From: Paracidovorax valerianellae
GTDB taxonomy: Bacteria > Pseudomonadota > Gammaproteobacteria > Burkholderiales > Burkholderiaceae_C
Reading direction: 5' to 3'
Assembly (NCBI RefSeq): GCF_900102625.1
Contig: NZ_FMZC01000004.1
Span: 186,001-250,000 of the forward strand
DNA: 64,000 bases
The notes beneath the pieces were generated by a model, which saw only the letters and a list, made by a program, of their open reading frames with translations, did no database searches and was not told where the DNA came from. Shown in pieces: positions 29,994 to 38,642 of this stretch; position 1 is the stretch's first letter; each line of letters starts with the position of its first letter. The translations under genes were made by a program, and so were the position numbers.

Positions 29994-30324
29994 CGTTCTT
30001 GTGGCTTTGGCTGCCAGCGCGGGCATGCTGCTCGCTGCTGCCGCCACGGGTGCCACCAGAGTTCGAGCCCGAGTTGGACGAGCCGCTGGTGTTGTTGGAG
30101 CCTTGGCCACCGTGGCTCTTGGAGCCGGCGGCACGGGCTTCTTCCGAGGTGAACTCGTGCGCGTTGCCGGAAGCGTGGGCTGCGCGGCCGCCTTCAGCGG
30201 CGATTTCGCGTTGGCGGTCGCTGTCCATCGATGCGAAACCGCGGTTAGATTGACCGCCTTGGTTGCCGCCCTGGTTGCCGCCCTGGTTGCTGTTTTGGTT
30301 GTTGCCTTGGTTGCTGTTAGCCAT
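29986..30324 (-). CDS. KGG-repeat (GsiB/con-10-like) stress protein
   Basis: A 112-residue hydrophilic, low-complexity protein. The N-terminus is rich in Asn, Gln and Gly (QGGNQGGNQGGQSNRG). Then come two units of the stress-induced repeat motif: FASMDSDRQREIAAEGGRAAH and HEFTSEEARAAGSKSHGGQG in slightly degenerate form. The C-terminus is Ser/Gly-rich. It is probably disordered and protects under desiccation or general stress, as proposed for GsiB-type proteins. AAGGAG lies ahead of the ATG at 30324. It opens a region rich in stress genes. Confidence 0.85.
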   Translation of the reverse strand: MANSNQGNNQNSNQGGNQGGNQGGQSNRGFASMDSDRQREIAAEGGRAAHASGNAHEFTSEEARAAGSKSHGGQGSNNTSGSSNSGSNSGGTRGGSSEQHARAGSQSHKNDR

Positions 30325-30712
30325 GGAAAACTCCTTGAATTTTGGATAAGAAAACACGTGGCGAACTCCGCGTGCAGGGATAAGTTGCGCGCACCATCCG
30401 GGGGCCTGGCGTAGGAGCGGTCCGACCCGGCAGTAGGTGCAGGGCGAACCGGAGTAACGAGGCGTGCCAACGTTAACGGTTTGCTTTCAACCGTATCACG
30501 CAACAACGGCTGAGAACTTCGGCTGAGTTGTCGCTATCTAGGGCCGTTTGGTCTTTGGACGACCGCTCCCTGGGGAAGTTTGTTTGACGACTGTTGATGG
30601 GGTTTGCGAGATGCCTCGTTCAATAGGCGCTGAAGGTGCTTGGCGATGAAGCACACTGACCATTCGCACCGCATCCACTGCCCTGACCGAGGCTCGACCA
30701 ATCTCACCCTTC
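30325..30712. other. 388-bp intergenic region without a gene
   Basis: Divergent gap between the KGG gene and the ferredoxin gene. It must hold both promoters. I find no convincing sigma70 pair, riboswitch or long inverted repeat. Short inverted words such as CAACGTTAACGG are present but not compelling. Confidence 0.5.
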
Positions 30713-30958
30713 ATGAACGCCCCACGAAAGGCCCTGCCGCGGATCGACCCTGGCCGCTGCACCGGCTGCGGCTGGTGCGTGGGGGTCTGCCCGCCCCATG
30801 TGCTGTCGCTGCAGATTCCGGGGTCTCAGCCTTGGGGGCGAAAACAGTCGGTCCTGCACGATGCGCCCGCTTGCACAGGGTGCGCGCTGTGCGCCGTGCG
30901 CTGCCCGTTCGATGCGATTGCCATGGTGCGCACGCCTGCTGCCGGCAAAGCGCTGTAG
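30713..30958 (+). CDS. Small 4Fe-4S dicluster-type ferredoxin
   Basis: An 81-residue soluble protein with two CxxCxxCxxxCP motifs: CTGCGWCVGVCPP (about residues 16-28) and CTGCALCAVRCPF (about 54-66). This is enough for two [4Fe-4S] clusters. An insert of about 25 residues separates them. It should carry electrons at low potential, but no oxidoreductase partner is adjacent. It is followed by an OsmC gene after 98 bp. Confidence 0.9.
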   Translation: MNAPRKALPRIDPGRCTGCGWCVGVCPPHVLSLQIPGSQPWGRKQSVLHDAPACTGCALCAVRCPFDAIAMVRTPAAGKAL

Positions 30959-31056
30959 GACAAATCGGGTCAGGCAACGGGGCGCTGCGCCCACCCGTAA
31001 GGCTGCTCAGGCGTGCTCTGATCGCGTCTTGTTTGTCCACGCACAAGGAGTACCGC

Positions 31057-31494
31057 ATGTCCGAAAAATCCGCATCCGTCCATTGGGAAGGCGCTGGCAA
31101 GACAGGCCAGGGCCAGGTCAGCACCGAAACCGGCGCGCTGAACAAACACCCCTACGGCTTCGGCAGCCGCTTCGGCGACGACCGCACGGGCACCAACCCG
31201 GAGGAGATCGTGGGCGCAGCACACGCGGCCTGCTTCACGATGGCTTTTGCCTTTGCCTGCGAGAAGGCCGGCATTGCGACGGAAACCATCGACACCACCG
31301 CCAAGGTGCGGCTGGCGAAAGAGGGCGAGGGTTTCAAGATCGATCGCATCGCGCTCACGCTCACGGCCAAGGTGCCGGGCCTGGACGAAGCGCAGTTCCA
31401 GAAGATCGCGGCCGAAGCCAAGGCAAACTGTCCGCTGTCCAAGGCGCTGGCCAGCGTGCCGGAAATCACGCTGGCGGCCACGCTGAAGTCCTGA
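31057..31494 (+). CDS. osmC: OsmC peroxiredoxin
   Basis: A 145-residue thiol-dependent hydroperoxidase of the OsmC branch. The two active cysteines sit at residues 59 (HAACFTMAF) and 125 (AKANCPLSKAL), the same numbers as in E. coli OsmC, and Arg-containing GSRFGDDRTGTNPEE resembles the family. AAGGAG lies seven bases before the ATG. It detoxifies organic hydroperoxides in the cytoplasm. A second, more distant OsmC-family gene lies at 33.9 kb, and an OhrR-like regulator at 38 kb. Confidence 0.94.
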   Translation: MSEKSASVHWEGAGKTGQGQVSTETGALNKHPYGFGSRFGDDRTGTNPEEIVGAAHAACFTMAFAFACEKAGIATETIDTTAKVRLAKEGEGFKIDRIALTLTAKVPGLDEAQFQKIAAEAKANCPLSKALASVPEITLAATLKS

Positions 31495-31589
31495 GTTCGG
31501 GATGATCGCTCGCTGGCTTTCTCGGGCCGGCGACATCGGCACGCTGCCGGCGGCACCGGCGACGTGCGCAGAGGCTTTGAGCCAAAAAG

Positions 31590-31639
31590 GCCTCTGGCGC
31601 AATATCCTCTAGGGTGCATTGCTATGCATTCAATAGCAT
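31590..31639 (+). repeat. Dispersed repeat copy D
   Basis: GCCTCTGGCGCA, a spacer containing CCTCTAGGGTG, then hairpin arms TTGCTAT and ATAGCAT around GCATTCA. The spacer is almost identical to that of copy A. It lies between osmC and the threonine leader; otherwise 31495-31764 shows nothing. Confidence 0.8.
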
Positions 31640-31764
31640 CTGGCCGCGGTGAAATTGCTCCTGTACACTTGCCGCCCATGTCTTGCCGTCCATCCGTTTC
31701 CACCGCTGCTTGCGCTGCCCGCCAGGGTTGCGACGTGGTGCAGCCCGCCATCGCGCGGGCCCGG

Positions 31765-31809
31765 ATGAACGCTCGAATGATTACCACCATTACCACCGCG
31801 GCGACCTAG
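31765..31809 (+). CDS. thrL: Threonine/isoleucine leader peptide of hom
   Basis: A 14-codon reading frame encodes MNARMITTITTAAT, with five Thr and two Ile codons concentrated in ITTITT. This is the composition of the E. coli thr operon leader. It precedes hom by 121 bp and is followed by a pause-type hairpin and a terminator. Ribosome stalling at Thr/Ile codons would favour antitermination. An in-frame ATG further upstream at 31678 could extend the peptide. Confidence 0.8.
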   Translation: MNARMITTITTAAT

Positions 31810-31819
31810 CCTTGCGCGG

Positions 31820-31892
31820 GGTGGCCGTCCCGGCGGCCACCTGGTGTCATTCCCCTCCCGAACGAACCCAGCCCTGGCAGCTGGGTTTTTTG
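31820..31892 (+). promoter_or_regulatory. hom transcription attenuator (pause hairpin plus terminator)
   Basis: The first hairpin is GGTGGCCG (31820-31827) with CGGCCACC (31834-31841), eleven bases after the leader stop. The second is a terminator, AACCCAGC (31865-31872) with GCTGGGTT (31880-31887), running into a T-tract to 31891. Together with the Thr/Ile leader this is a complete classical attenuator. Confidence 0.82.
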
Positions 31893-31929
31893 TTGGCCGT
31901 TTCGACGGCCTGTTTTGGAGAGAGCGAGC

Positions 31930-33360
31930 ATGTTCAACGATCCCCACCTGAGCCCCTTGTCCGTCGGCGAGGCCCTGGCGCCTGCCGCCATTCCCCGTCC
32001 TTTGCGCGTGGGCATGATCGGCATTGGCACGGTGGGCGCAGGCACCTGGCGGGTGCTGCGCCGCAACCAGGGCCTGATCGCAGGGCGCGCTGGGCGGGGC
32101 ATCGAGATCGTGGCGGTCGCGGCCCGCAACCTGGCCCGCGCTGCGGCGGTGCTGGACGGGGTAGAGGGTGTGGAGCTGACCGCCGACCCGCTGCGGGTTG
32201 CCACGCATCCGGGCGTGGACGTGGTCGTGGAGGCCGCGGGCGGCACCGGCCCGGCGCGCGAATGGGTGCTTGCTGCCATCGCGCACGGCAAGCATGTGGT
32301 CACGGCGAACAAGGCGCTGCTGGCGGTGCACGGCAACGAGATCTTCGCGGCGGCGCAGCAGCGGGGCGTGGCGGTGGCCTACGAGGGTGCGGTGGCGGTG
32401 AGCATCCCGATCATCAAGGCGCTGCGCGAGGGCCTCACGGCCAACCGCATCGAATGGGTGGCCGGCATCATCAACGGCACCACCAATTTCATCTTGACCC
32501 AGATGCGCGACGAGGGGCTGGACTTCGACACCGCGCTCGCGCAGGCGCAAGCCCTGGGCTATGCCGAAGCCGACCCGTCGTTCGACGTGGACGGCGTGGA
32601 CGCCGCGCACAAGGCCACGCTGCTGGCCGCCAACGCCTTCGGCATGCCGGTGGGCTTCGAGCAGGCGCACGTCGAAGGCATCCGCAGCCTGCAGGCGATC
32701 GACGTGGCCTGCGCCGAAACGCTGGGCTTTCGCATCAAGCTTCTGGGCATCGCCCGGCGTGGCGGTGCGGGCGCTGGCGGACGAGAGCGTGGCGCTGCCG
32801 ACGGCGTGGAGCTGCGCGTGCATCCGGCCCTCGTGCCCGCCCGGCATCTGCTGGCGCAGGTGGACGGTTCGATGAACGCGGTGCTGGTGAAGGGCGATGC
32901 CTGCGGCGTGACGATGTATTACGGCGCAGGCGCGGGCTCCGAGCCCACCGCGTCGGCCGTGGTGGCCGATCTGGTGGATGTGGCGCGCCTGGCGGCCGAC
33001 AGCACGGCGGCGCACCGCGTGCCGCCGCTCGCCTTCCACCCGCATGCGCAGCGAGACCGGGCCGTGCTGCCGATGGGCGACGTGCGCACGCGGCACTACC
33101 TGCGGGTGCCGGTGGCGGCAGGGCGTGCGGATGCAAAGGAACTGGTGGCCGGCCATCTGGCAGCCGCCGGAGTGCCGGTGCAGACGCTGCACGTGCACGC
33201 GGTGCCCGAAACGGATGGCGCTGCCGCCATCGATCATGTGCTGGTTGTCACGCCCGCAGTGGCTGACGCGCAGGTGCAGGCCGCATTGGAGCGCCTGCGC
33301 GATGCGCCGGGCCTGTGTGTTCAGGCGCCGGTCCGGCTGCGGGTGGAAATGCTGGAGTGA
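31930..33360 (+). CDS. hom: Homoserine dehydrogenase
   Basis: Reduces aspartate semialdehyde to homoserine, the branch point to threonine and methionine. The 476 residues show the NAD(P) motif GIGTVGAG near residue 36, GIINGTTNFILTQM, the catalytic region AEADPSFDVDGVDAAHK, and a C-terminal ACT-like domain for threonine feedback. GGAGAG lies eight bases before the ATG at 31930. It is not followed by thrC, so it may be a solitary or second copy. Its product feeds metX at the other end of the window. Confidence 0.95.
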   Translation: MFNDPHLSPLSVGEALAPAAIPRPLRVGMIGIGTVGAGTWRVLRRNQGLIAGRAGRGIEIVAVAARNLARAAAVLDGVEGVELTADPLRVATHPGVDVVVEAAGGTGPAREWVLAAIAHGKHVVTANKALLAVHGNEIFAAAQQRGVAVAYEGAVAVSIPIIKALREGLTANRIEWVAGIINGTTNFILTQMRDEGLDFDTALAQAQALGYAEADPSFDVDGVDAAHKATLLAANAFGMPVGFEQAHVEGIRSLQAIDVACAETLGFRIKLLGIARRGGAGAGGRERGAADGVELRVHPALVPARHLLAQVDGSMNAVLVKGDACGVTMYYGAGAGSEPTASAVVADLVDVARLAADSTAAHRVPPLAFHPHAQRDRAVLPMGDVRTRHYLRVPVAAGRADAKELVAGHLAAAGVPVQTLHVHAVPETDGAAAIDHVLVVTPAVADAQVQAALERLRDAPGLCVQAPVRLRVEMLE

Positions 33361-33415
33361 GGTGGCTTTGGTGCGGTGAAGAGGCCCGCGCAAGCGCGCG
33401 TTGACGCGGTTTGAT

Positions 33416-33694
33416 TCAGCGCTTTTGCTTCTGGTAGGCGTCGTGTGCGGGCTTGCCGCGGTCCGTGTCCTGCAGGCCGCGCTGAACGTCCTTGTACGCT
33501 TGCTCCATTTCTTCGGAGGGCTCGCCGCCGGTCATTTCGACGGCCTGGTCGCGTTCGTGCGGCAGGCGGGGTTCGGGCGTGTCGAGGTCTTTCATCTCCG
33601 CGTCGGGCGCCGGGTGCGGTTGCGTGGTGTCGATGCGCCGCTCTTTGCGCTCGGGCACGTGGGCGGAAGGAAGGGGGTCGCGGGGCGTGGACAT
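33416..33694 (-). CDS. Small hydrophilic disordered protein, 92 residues
   Basis: Not recognised. It is highly charged and Pro/Glu-rich, with no hydrophobic core; sample segments are PERKERRIDTTQPHP and GGEPSEEMEQAYKDVQRG. The short helix-prone part (about 55-80) may fold on binding. AGGAG precedes the ATG. It resembles the other small hydrophilic proteins of this region in composition, not sequence. Possible stress role inferred from context only. Confidence 0.65.
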   Translation of the reverse strand: MSTPRDPLPSAHVPERKERRIDTTQPHPAPDAEMKDLDTPEPRLPHERDQAVEMTGGEPSEEMEQAYKDVQRGLQDTDRGKPAHDAYQKQKR

Positions 33695-33817
33695 GGGGGG
33701 CTCCTGTGGATGGTTCTCAGCCGGAAAGGCGTGCGTCCATGCTAGAAAAGCCCCGCGGCAGCGTCTGTAGGCGGGTGCGCACAGCCGTCGCCGGCTGGCG
33801 CGAGGTTGAGCCATTTT

Positions 33818-33869
33818 GGCCTCCAGCGCAATAAAGACGGCGGTGTATTGCTATTGAATGTATAGCAAT
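33818..33869 (+). repeat. Dispersed repeat copy E
   Basis: GGCCTCCAGCGCA, a spacer, then TTGCTAT and ATAGCAA arms around TGAATGT. It lies 34 bp from the stop of the OsmC-family gene at 33903, between it and the 92-residue protein gene. Confidence 0.82.
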
Positions 33870-33902
33870 CGGGTTTCGCCCATCCGCTGAGGCGGGTGCC
33901 GG

Positions 33903-34385
33903 TCAGGCGGCGTCGCTGAGTTGCAGCACGGGCTCGCAATCGATGCGGGTGCGGACCGAATTGGCGAGGAAGCAGGCCGCATGCGCGCGGTGGTGCAGCA
34001 CCTCCAGTTCCTCCGGACTGGGGGCATGCGCCGGATCGAACCGGGTCACGGGGCGCAGTTGCACGCGGGCCACCACCGGGCGGCCCTGGTCGTCGGGCGC
34101 CATGGTGCCGACGGCGTCGTCGTGGTAGCTGTCCACGCGCCACCCGTCGCGGCAGGCCAGGTCCAGAAACCACAGCATGTGGCAGCTCGACAGCGCGGCC
34201 ACGAACGCCTCTTCCGGGTCCACGGCGGACGCGTCGGAGTAAGGCAGCGGCACGACGTGGGGCGACGATGAAGCGGCCACGGTGGCCCCGCCGTCGAACT
34301 GCCATTGGTGTGCGCGGTGGTAGCGCCGGTCCAGAAAGGCATCGCTGCCGCGTTGCCAAGTGACGGAGGCCAAGTGGTTTGCCAT
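33903..34385 (-). CDS. OsmC-family protein (divergent)
   Basis: A 160-residue OsmC/Ohr-fold protein. The two family cysteines are at residues 68 (LSSCHMLWFL) and 138 (HAACFLANSV), and the DPEEAFVAALSSCH helix is typical of the YhfA/OsmC-like branch. It is probably a peroxiredoxin or a thiol-dependent hydrolase of organic peroxides. The ATG at 34385 was chosen because conserved sequence starts there. It is divergent from dinG. Confidence 0.88.
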   Translation of the reverse strand: MANHLASVTWQRGSDAFLDRRYHRAHQWQFDGGATVAASSSPHVVPLPYSDASAVDPEEAFVAALSSCHMLWFLDLACRDGWRVDSYHDDAVGTMAPDDQGRPVVARVQLRPVTRFDPAHAPSPEELEVLHHRAHAACFLANSVRTRIDCEPVLQLSDAA

Positions 34386-34512
34386 GGGGTCTCGTTTCGG
34401 TGGGAAGAAGGGCGGGAAAGATTCGGTGCCCCGGAGTTTAGAGACCGCACGCGGCGGCCTGCCGAGAACCCGAACCGTTTCCGGGGCCGGCCCGGCCATG
34501 CCACACTACTGT

Positions 34513-36711
34513 ATGTCTCAACAGGAATGGGCCGCGCAGGCCCTGCAGTCTTTCGATGCGGTGGTCGGTGCCACCGAGGGTTTCCGCAGCCGCGCCGGCC
34601 AGCGGCGCATGGCCGAGCAGGTGGCGCACACCTTCAGTCTGGCCCAACTCGGCAAGGTGGAAGAGGGCCCCGACGGCGAGGCGCCGCCGCCCCAGCGGGC
34701 CATCGCGGTGGTGCAGGCGGGCACGGGGGTCGGCAAGTCGCTGGCCTACAGCGTGCCGGCCATCGCCATGGCGATCTCGCGCGGCACGCGGGTGCTGATT
34801 TCCACCGCCACCGTCGCGCTGCAAGAGCAGTTGGTCAACAAGGACCTGCCGGCGCTGGCCGCGCGCATGGAGCAGCCCTTCAAGTTCGCGCTGGCCAAAG
34901 GGCGCGGGCGCTACGTGTGCAAGCTCAAACTGGAGCGGCTCGCCGGCACGGGCGAGGCGCATTCTCCGGAAGAAGAGGACCTTTTCGCCGAAGAAGAGGC
35001 CAACCACCGCGCCGCCCGCCCGCGCCAGGAAACCGAAGCGCGCATGAAGTTCTACGCCACCATGGCCGACGTGCTCGCGCGCGGCGCCTGGGATGGCGAC
35101 CGCGACACCCTGGAAGTGCCGCCCGAGTCCGAGGTATGGAGCCCGGTGGCCGCCGAGTCCAGTTCGTGCACCGGCAAGCACTGCCCGGCCTTCAGCCAGT
35201 GCACGTATTACGACCGCCGCAAGGCGCTGGTGGCCGCGCAGGTCATCGTGGCCAATCACGATTTGCTGCTGTCCTCGCTGGGCGCGCGGCTGCTGCCCGA
35301 GTTGGACAACTGCCTGCTGGTGGTGGATGAGGCGCATCACCTGCCCGCCACGGCGCTCGACCAGTTCGCCTGCGAGGCCGACCTGTCCCGCCTGACCTGG
35401 ATCGACCGCCTGTCCAGCCGCGCCCTGCGCATCGGCGCGCTGGTCGAGGTGGAAGAGATCGCCGACATTCCCAACCATTCCGCCCGCCTGCGCGCCGCGC
35501 TGCAGGACGTGGCCCGGCTGGTGATGGACGTATACGGCGAGCAGTTGCGCGCGCCCCGGCCCGCCTGGGGCGGCCGCGCCCGCCCACAGGCGCCCGGCAT
35601 GCCCACGCGGGCCCGCGTGGCCGGCGGCGTGCTGCCCGAGGCGCTGGTGGAGCCGCTGGGCCAGATGGCGCACCACGCCGAAGGCTTCTTGAATGCGCTG
35701 CGCGCCATCGCCAAGGCCCTGCGCGCTGAAATCCGCGACAAGCCCGACGAGGCGCGTCGCCTGTCCACGCTCTACGCCCAGGTCGGCGCGCTCGCGCCTC
35801 GGCTGGAGGGCGTGCACGCCACGGCCCAGTTGCTGCTGCAGGACGCGCCCGAGGGCGCCGTGCCGGCTGCCAAATGGTTCACGCTGGAAGTGGACGGCGA
35901 CTTCATCGTCGTCAAGGCGCACGCCAGCCCGATCCTGCCGGGCAACACCTTGCGCCACCACCTGTGGTCGGCCGTGCGCGGGGCGGTGCTGACATCGGCC
36001 ACGCTCACCAGTTGCGGGCAATTCGACTTCTTCCTGCGCGAAACGGGCCTCTTCGGCGACGAAACCGTAACCACGCTGGAAGTGCCCAGCCCGTTCGACT
36101 ACGCGCTGCAGGGCACGCTCATCGCTACCGAAACCGTGGCCGATCCGCGCGAGGCGCAGGCGTTCACCGCCGAAATGGTGGACGCACTGCTGACCGATCT
36201 GGCCATGGTCGAGTCCGGCGCGCTGGTGCTCTTCACCTCTCGCGACCAGATGCGCCAGGCGGTGGATGCGTTGCCCACCGCCATGCGCAGCAGCGTGCTG
36301 GTGCAGACGGCGCTGCCGCGCACCCAGCTGCTGGCGCGCCACCGCGAGCGCGTGGCGAATGGCGAGCCGTCCATCATCTTCGGCATGCAATCGTTCGGCG
36401 AGGGGCTGGATCTGCCCGGCGCGCTGTGCGAGTCGCTTTTCATCACCAAGCTGCCGTTCGCTCCACCCGACGATCCGGTAGGCGAGTCGCGGGCCGAATG
36501 GCTGCGCGCTGCCGGGCGCGATCCGTTCAGCGAACTGGTGGTGCCCGCCACGGCCATCCGCCTCGCCCAATGGGTGGGCCGCGCCATCCGCACCGAGGAA
36601 GACCGCGCCCATGTTTACTGCTACGACAAGCGGTTGGTGCGCACGTCGTATGGGCAGCGGCTGCTGAAGGGGTTGCCGCCGTTTGCGCTGGAGCGGCGGG
36701 CGGCTGGGTGA
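34513..36711 (+). CDS. dinG: ATP-dependent DNA helicase DinG
   Basis: A 732-residue XPD-like superfamily 2 helicase that resolves R-loops and G-quadruplexes, damage-inducible in E. coli. Walker A is AGTGVGKS (about residues 68-75). Four cysteines of the Fe-S domain are visible in YVCKLK and SSCTGKHCPAFSQC, and the helicase box is VVDEAHH (about 272). The C-terminal RecA-like half shows FGMQSFGEGLDLPG and QWVGRAIRTEED. The ATG at 34513 follows a weak site; another at 34498 is possible. No LexA box is evident upstream. Confidence 0.94.
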   Translation: MSQQEWAAQALQSFDAVVGATEGFRSRAGQRRMAEQVAHTFSLAQLGKVEEGPDGEAPPPQRAIAVVQAGTGVGKSLAYSVPAIAMAISRGTRVLISTATVALQEQLVNKDLPALAARMEQPFKFALAKGRGRYVCKLKLERLAGTGEAHSPEEEDLFAEEEANHRAARPRQETEARMKFYATMADVLARGAWDGDRDTLEVPPESEVWSPVAAESSSCTGKHCPAFSQCTYYDRRKALVAAQVIVANHDLLLSSLGARLLPELDNCLLVVDEAHHLPATALDQFACEADLSRLTWIDRLSSRALRIGALVEVEEIADIPNHSARLRAALQDVARLVMDVYGEQLRAPRPAWGGRARPQAPGMPTRARVAGGVLPEALVEPLGQMAHHAEGFLNALRAIAKALRAEIRDKPDEARRLSTLYAQVGALAPRLEGVHATAQLLLQDAPEGAVPAAKWFTLEVDGDFIVVKAHASPILPGNTLRHHLWSAVRGAVLTSATLTSCGQFDFFLRETGLFGDETVTTLEVPSPFDYALQGTLIATETVADPREAQAFTAEMVDALLTDLAMVESGALVLFTSRDQMRQAVDALPTAMRSSVLVQTALPRTQLLARHRERVANGEPSIIFGMQSFGEGLDLPGALCESLFITKLPFAPPDDPVGESRAEWLRAAGRDPFSELVVPATAIRLAQWVGRAIRTEEDRAHVYCYDKRLVRTSYGQRLLKGLPPFALERRAAG

Positions 36712-36806
36712 CGGGTGGGTAACGCTTCGGGCCGTCCTGGCGATGGCCGCAGCGCCATCAATGCAACGGCAGGTACAAAGCATGGGCCTGTTCAAAACAA
36801 CTGGCG

Positions 36807-36837
36807 CGCTAATTAAATTGCGTGCAATTAATTAGCG
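36807..36837. promoter_or_regulatory. Near-perfect AT-rich palindromic operator
   Basis: CGCTAATTA and its mirror TAATTAGCG flank an inner AATTGC-GT-GCAATT. The whole is symmetric except for one extra A on the left. It lies about 118 bp before the esterase gene in otherwise GC-rich DNA. The AATTGCGTGCAATT core resembles OhrR/MarR binding sites, and an OhrR-like gene is the next but one downstream. Confidence 0.65.
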
Positions 36838-36917
36838 TGATAACATTCGCCTGCCTTGTGACCTGCCGCAGCGGGTTTCCAGGCTTTTGCGTGTGATGTC
36901 GCCATCGATTGTTATCG

Positions 36918-36930
36918 CACTAATTATTAG
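36918..36930. promoter_or_regulatory. Second palindromic operator
   Basis: ACTAATTATTAGT is a perfect 6-1-6 palindrome ending 24 bp before the esterase ATG. It shares CTAATTA with the site at 36807, so one dimeric regulator may bind both. Confidence 0.55.
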
Positions 36931-36954
36931 TTCTCTATCTATTGAAGGATTGCC

Positions 36955-37965
36955 ATGAACGTTGCCACCCAACTCCTCGCCACCACTGCCTTGGCCGTGG
37001 CCGCCCACGGTGCCGTTGCCGCGCAGCCCGAGCGCACGACGCAAGGGTTTTTGAACGCGCTCGCTGCGGGCGGCGGCAAGCCGCTGGAACAACTGAGCCC
37101 GAAGGACGCGCGCGCCGTGCTGACCGATGCCCAGTCCAACGTGCAGGTGGACCTGCCTGCGGCCGATGTGTCGGAAAAGCGCATCCAGGTCGATGGCGAG
37201 GAGGTCCGCCTCAAGATCGTGCGGCCGGCGGGTGCCAAGGGCGTGCTGCCCGCGTTCATGTTCTTCCATGGCGGTGGCTGGGTGCTGGGCGACTTCCCCA
37301 CGCATGAGCGGTTGATCCGCGACTTGGTGGCCAACTCGGGTGCCGTGGCGGTTTACGTGGACTACACGCCTTCGCCCGAGGCCGGCTACGGCGTGGCCAT
37401 CCGCCAGGCCTACGGCGCGACGCGCTGGGTGGCCGAAAACGGTCGGCAGATCCAGGTGGACGGCAGCCGGCTGGCCGTGGCGGGCAACAGCGTGGGCGGC
37501 AACATGGCGGCTGTGGTCAGCCTGATGGCCAAGGACAAGGGCACGCCGAAGATCCGCTTTCAGGCCCTGCTGTGGCCGGTGACCGATGCGAACTTCGAAA
37601 CGCCGTCGTACCAGCAGTTCGAAAACGGCTACTTCCTCACCCGCAACATGATGAAGTGGTTCTGGGACAACTACACCACCGATGCCGCCCAGCGCAAGGA
37701 AACCTACGCATCGCCCCTGCAGGCCAGCGTGGCGCAACTGCAGGGCTTGCCGCCCGCGCTGATCCAGACCGCTGAATTCGACGTGCTGCGCGACGAAGGC
37801 GAAGCCTACGGCCGCCAGCTGGATGCCGCCGGCGTGAATGTGGTCGTGACCCGCTACAACGGCATGATCCATGACTTCGGCCTGTTGAACGTGCTGGCAA
37901 AGGTCCCCGCGACCCGCGCCGCGCTGAGCCAGGCCGGCGCCGAACTGCAAAAGCACCTGCGCTGA
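36955..37965 (+). CDS. Secreted alpha/beta hydrolase, HSL/GDXG esterase family
   Basis: A 336-residue esterase with an N-terminal signal peptide (cut predicted after AHGAVAA, near residue 22). The oxyanion motif HGGGWVLGD, nucleophile GNSVGGN, and C-terminal Asp (EFDVLRDEG) and His (MIHDFGL) follow. It acts probably in the periplasm on short acyl esters or acylated xenobiotics. The twin palindromes upstream and the OhrR-type regulator 95 bp downstream suggest an oxidant- or ligand-inducible unit. Confidence 0.9.
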   Translation: MNVATQLLATTALAVAAHGAVAAQPERTTQGFLNALAAGGGKPLEQLSPKDARAVLTDAQSNVQVDLPAADVSEKRIQVDGEEVRLKIVRPAGAKGVLPAFMFFHGGGWVLGDFPTHERLIRDLVANSGAVAVYVDYTPSPEAGYGVAIRQAYGATRWVAENGRQIQVDGSRLAVAGNSVGGNMAAVVSLMAKDKGTPKIRFQALLWPVTDANFETPSYQQFENGYFLTRNMMKWFWDNYTTDAAQRKETYASPLQASVAQLQGLPPALIQTAEFDVLRDEGEAYGRQLDAAGVNVVVTRYNGMIHDFGLLNVLAKVPATRAALSQAGAELQKHLR

Positions 37966-38060
37966 TGAGTCGGCGGTGCGTGCGCCTCCTCTCCTGAGGC
38001 GCACGCGCCGTGCGGCTCGTATTGGCTGGTGGTTAAGATGCCCGCTCCTAAGGAGAGGCG

Positions 38061-38498
38061 ATGAGCAAGGTCGACGACGCACTGTTACTGGACCGGCAGC
38101 TGTGCTTCAGCATCTATTCCACCTCGCTGGCCATGATGCAGGCCTACAAGCCGCTGCTGAAGAGCCTGGACCTCACCTATCCGCAGTACCTCGTCATGCT
38201 GGCGCTGTGGGAGCGCGATGGCATCACGCTCAAGTCGCTGGCAGAGCAGTTGCACCTGGACCCCGGCTCGCTCACGCCCATCGTGAAACGGCTCGAATCC
38301 GACGGGCTGCTGCAGCGCCTGCGCGACCCGAAGGACGAACGCAGCCTGGCCCTGGTGCTCACGCCCGCAGGCCGTGATTTGCGGGCCAGGGCGACGGAGG
38401 TCAACGCCACGTTCGCCGGCCTGTGCGGCCTCTCCGATGGCGCCTTGGCCGACCTGCGGCAGGGGCTCGTCGAACTGCGCAGCCGGCTCGAAAGCTGA
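38061..38498 (+). CDS. OhrR-like MarR-family redox regulator
   Basis: A 145-residue winged-helix repressor. The peroxide-sensing cysteine is Cys15 in LDRQLCFSIY, exactly where OhrR has it. LTYPQYLVMLALWE and the wing region RLRDPKDERSLALVLT also match OhrR. OhrR proteins lose DNA affinity when Cys15 is oxidised by organic peroxides and usually control ohr. Here the neighbour is an esterase gene with palindromic operators. AGGAG lies before the ATG. Confidence 0.9.
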   Translation: MSKVDDALLLDRQLCFSIYSTSLAMMQAYKPLLKSLDLTYPQYLVMLALWERDGITLKSLAEQLHLDPGSLTPIVKRLESDGLLQRLRDPKDERSLALVLTPAGRDLRARATEVNATFAGLCGLSDGALADLRQGLVELRSRLES

Positions 38499-38642
38499 GC
38501 GCCACACGGGCCACGCCACCCGCCCGATCCCGCCGCGCTGTCGGACATACCCCACAGGGGGCCGGGCCACGAACCGACCGCGGGCCCGCCACGGTCGACC
38601 TACATTGAATTCTCTATCCCACGCCACAAGCCGGAGACTTCA

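Noticed and set aside
34438-36795. Long minus-strand frame over dinG
   Set aside because: No recognisable motif; composition is the complement of dinG codons, which carry all helicase motifs.
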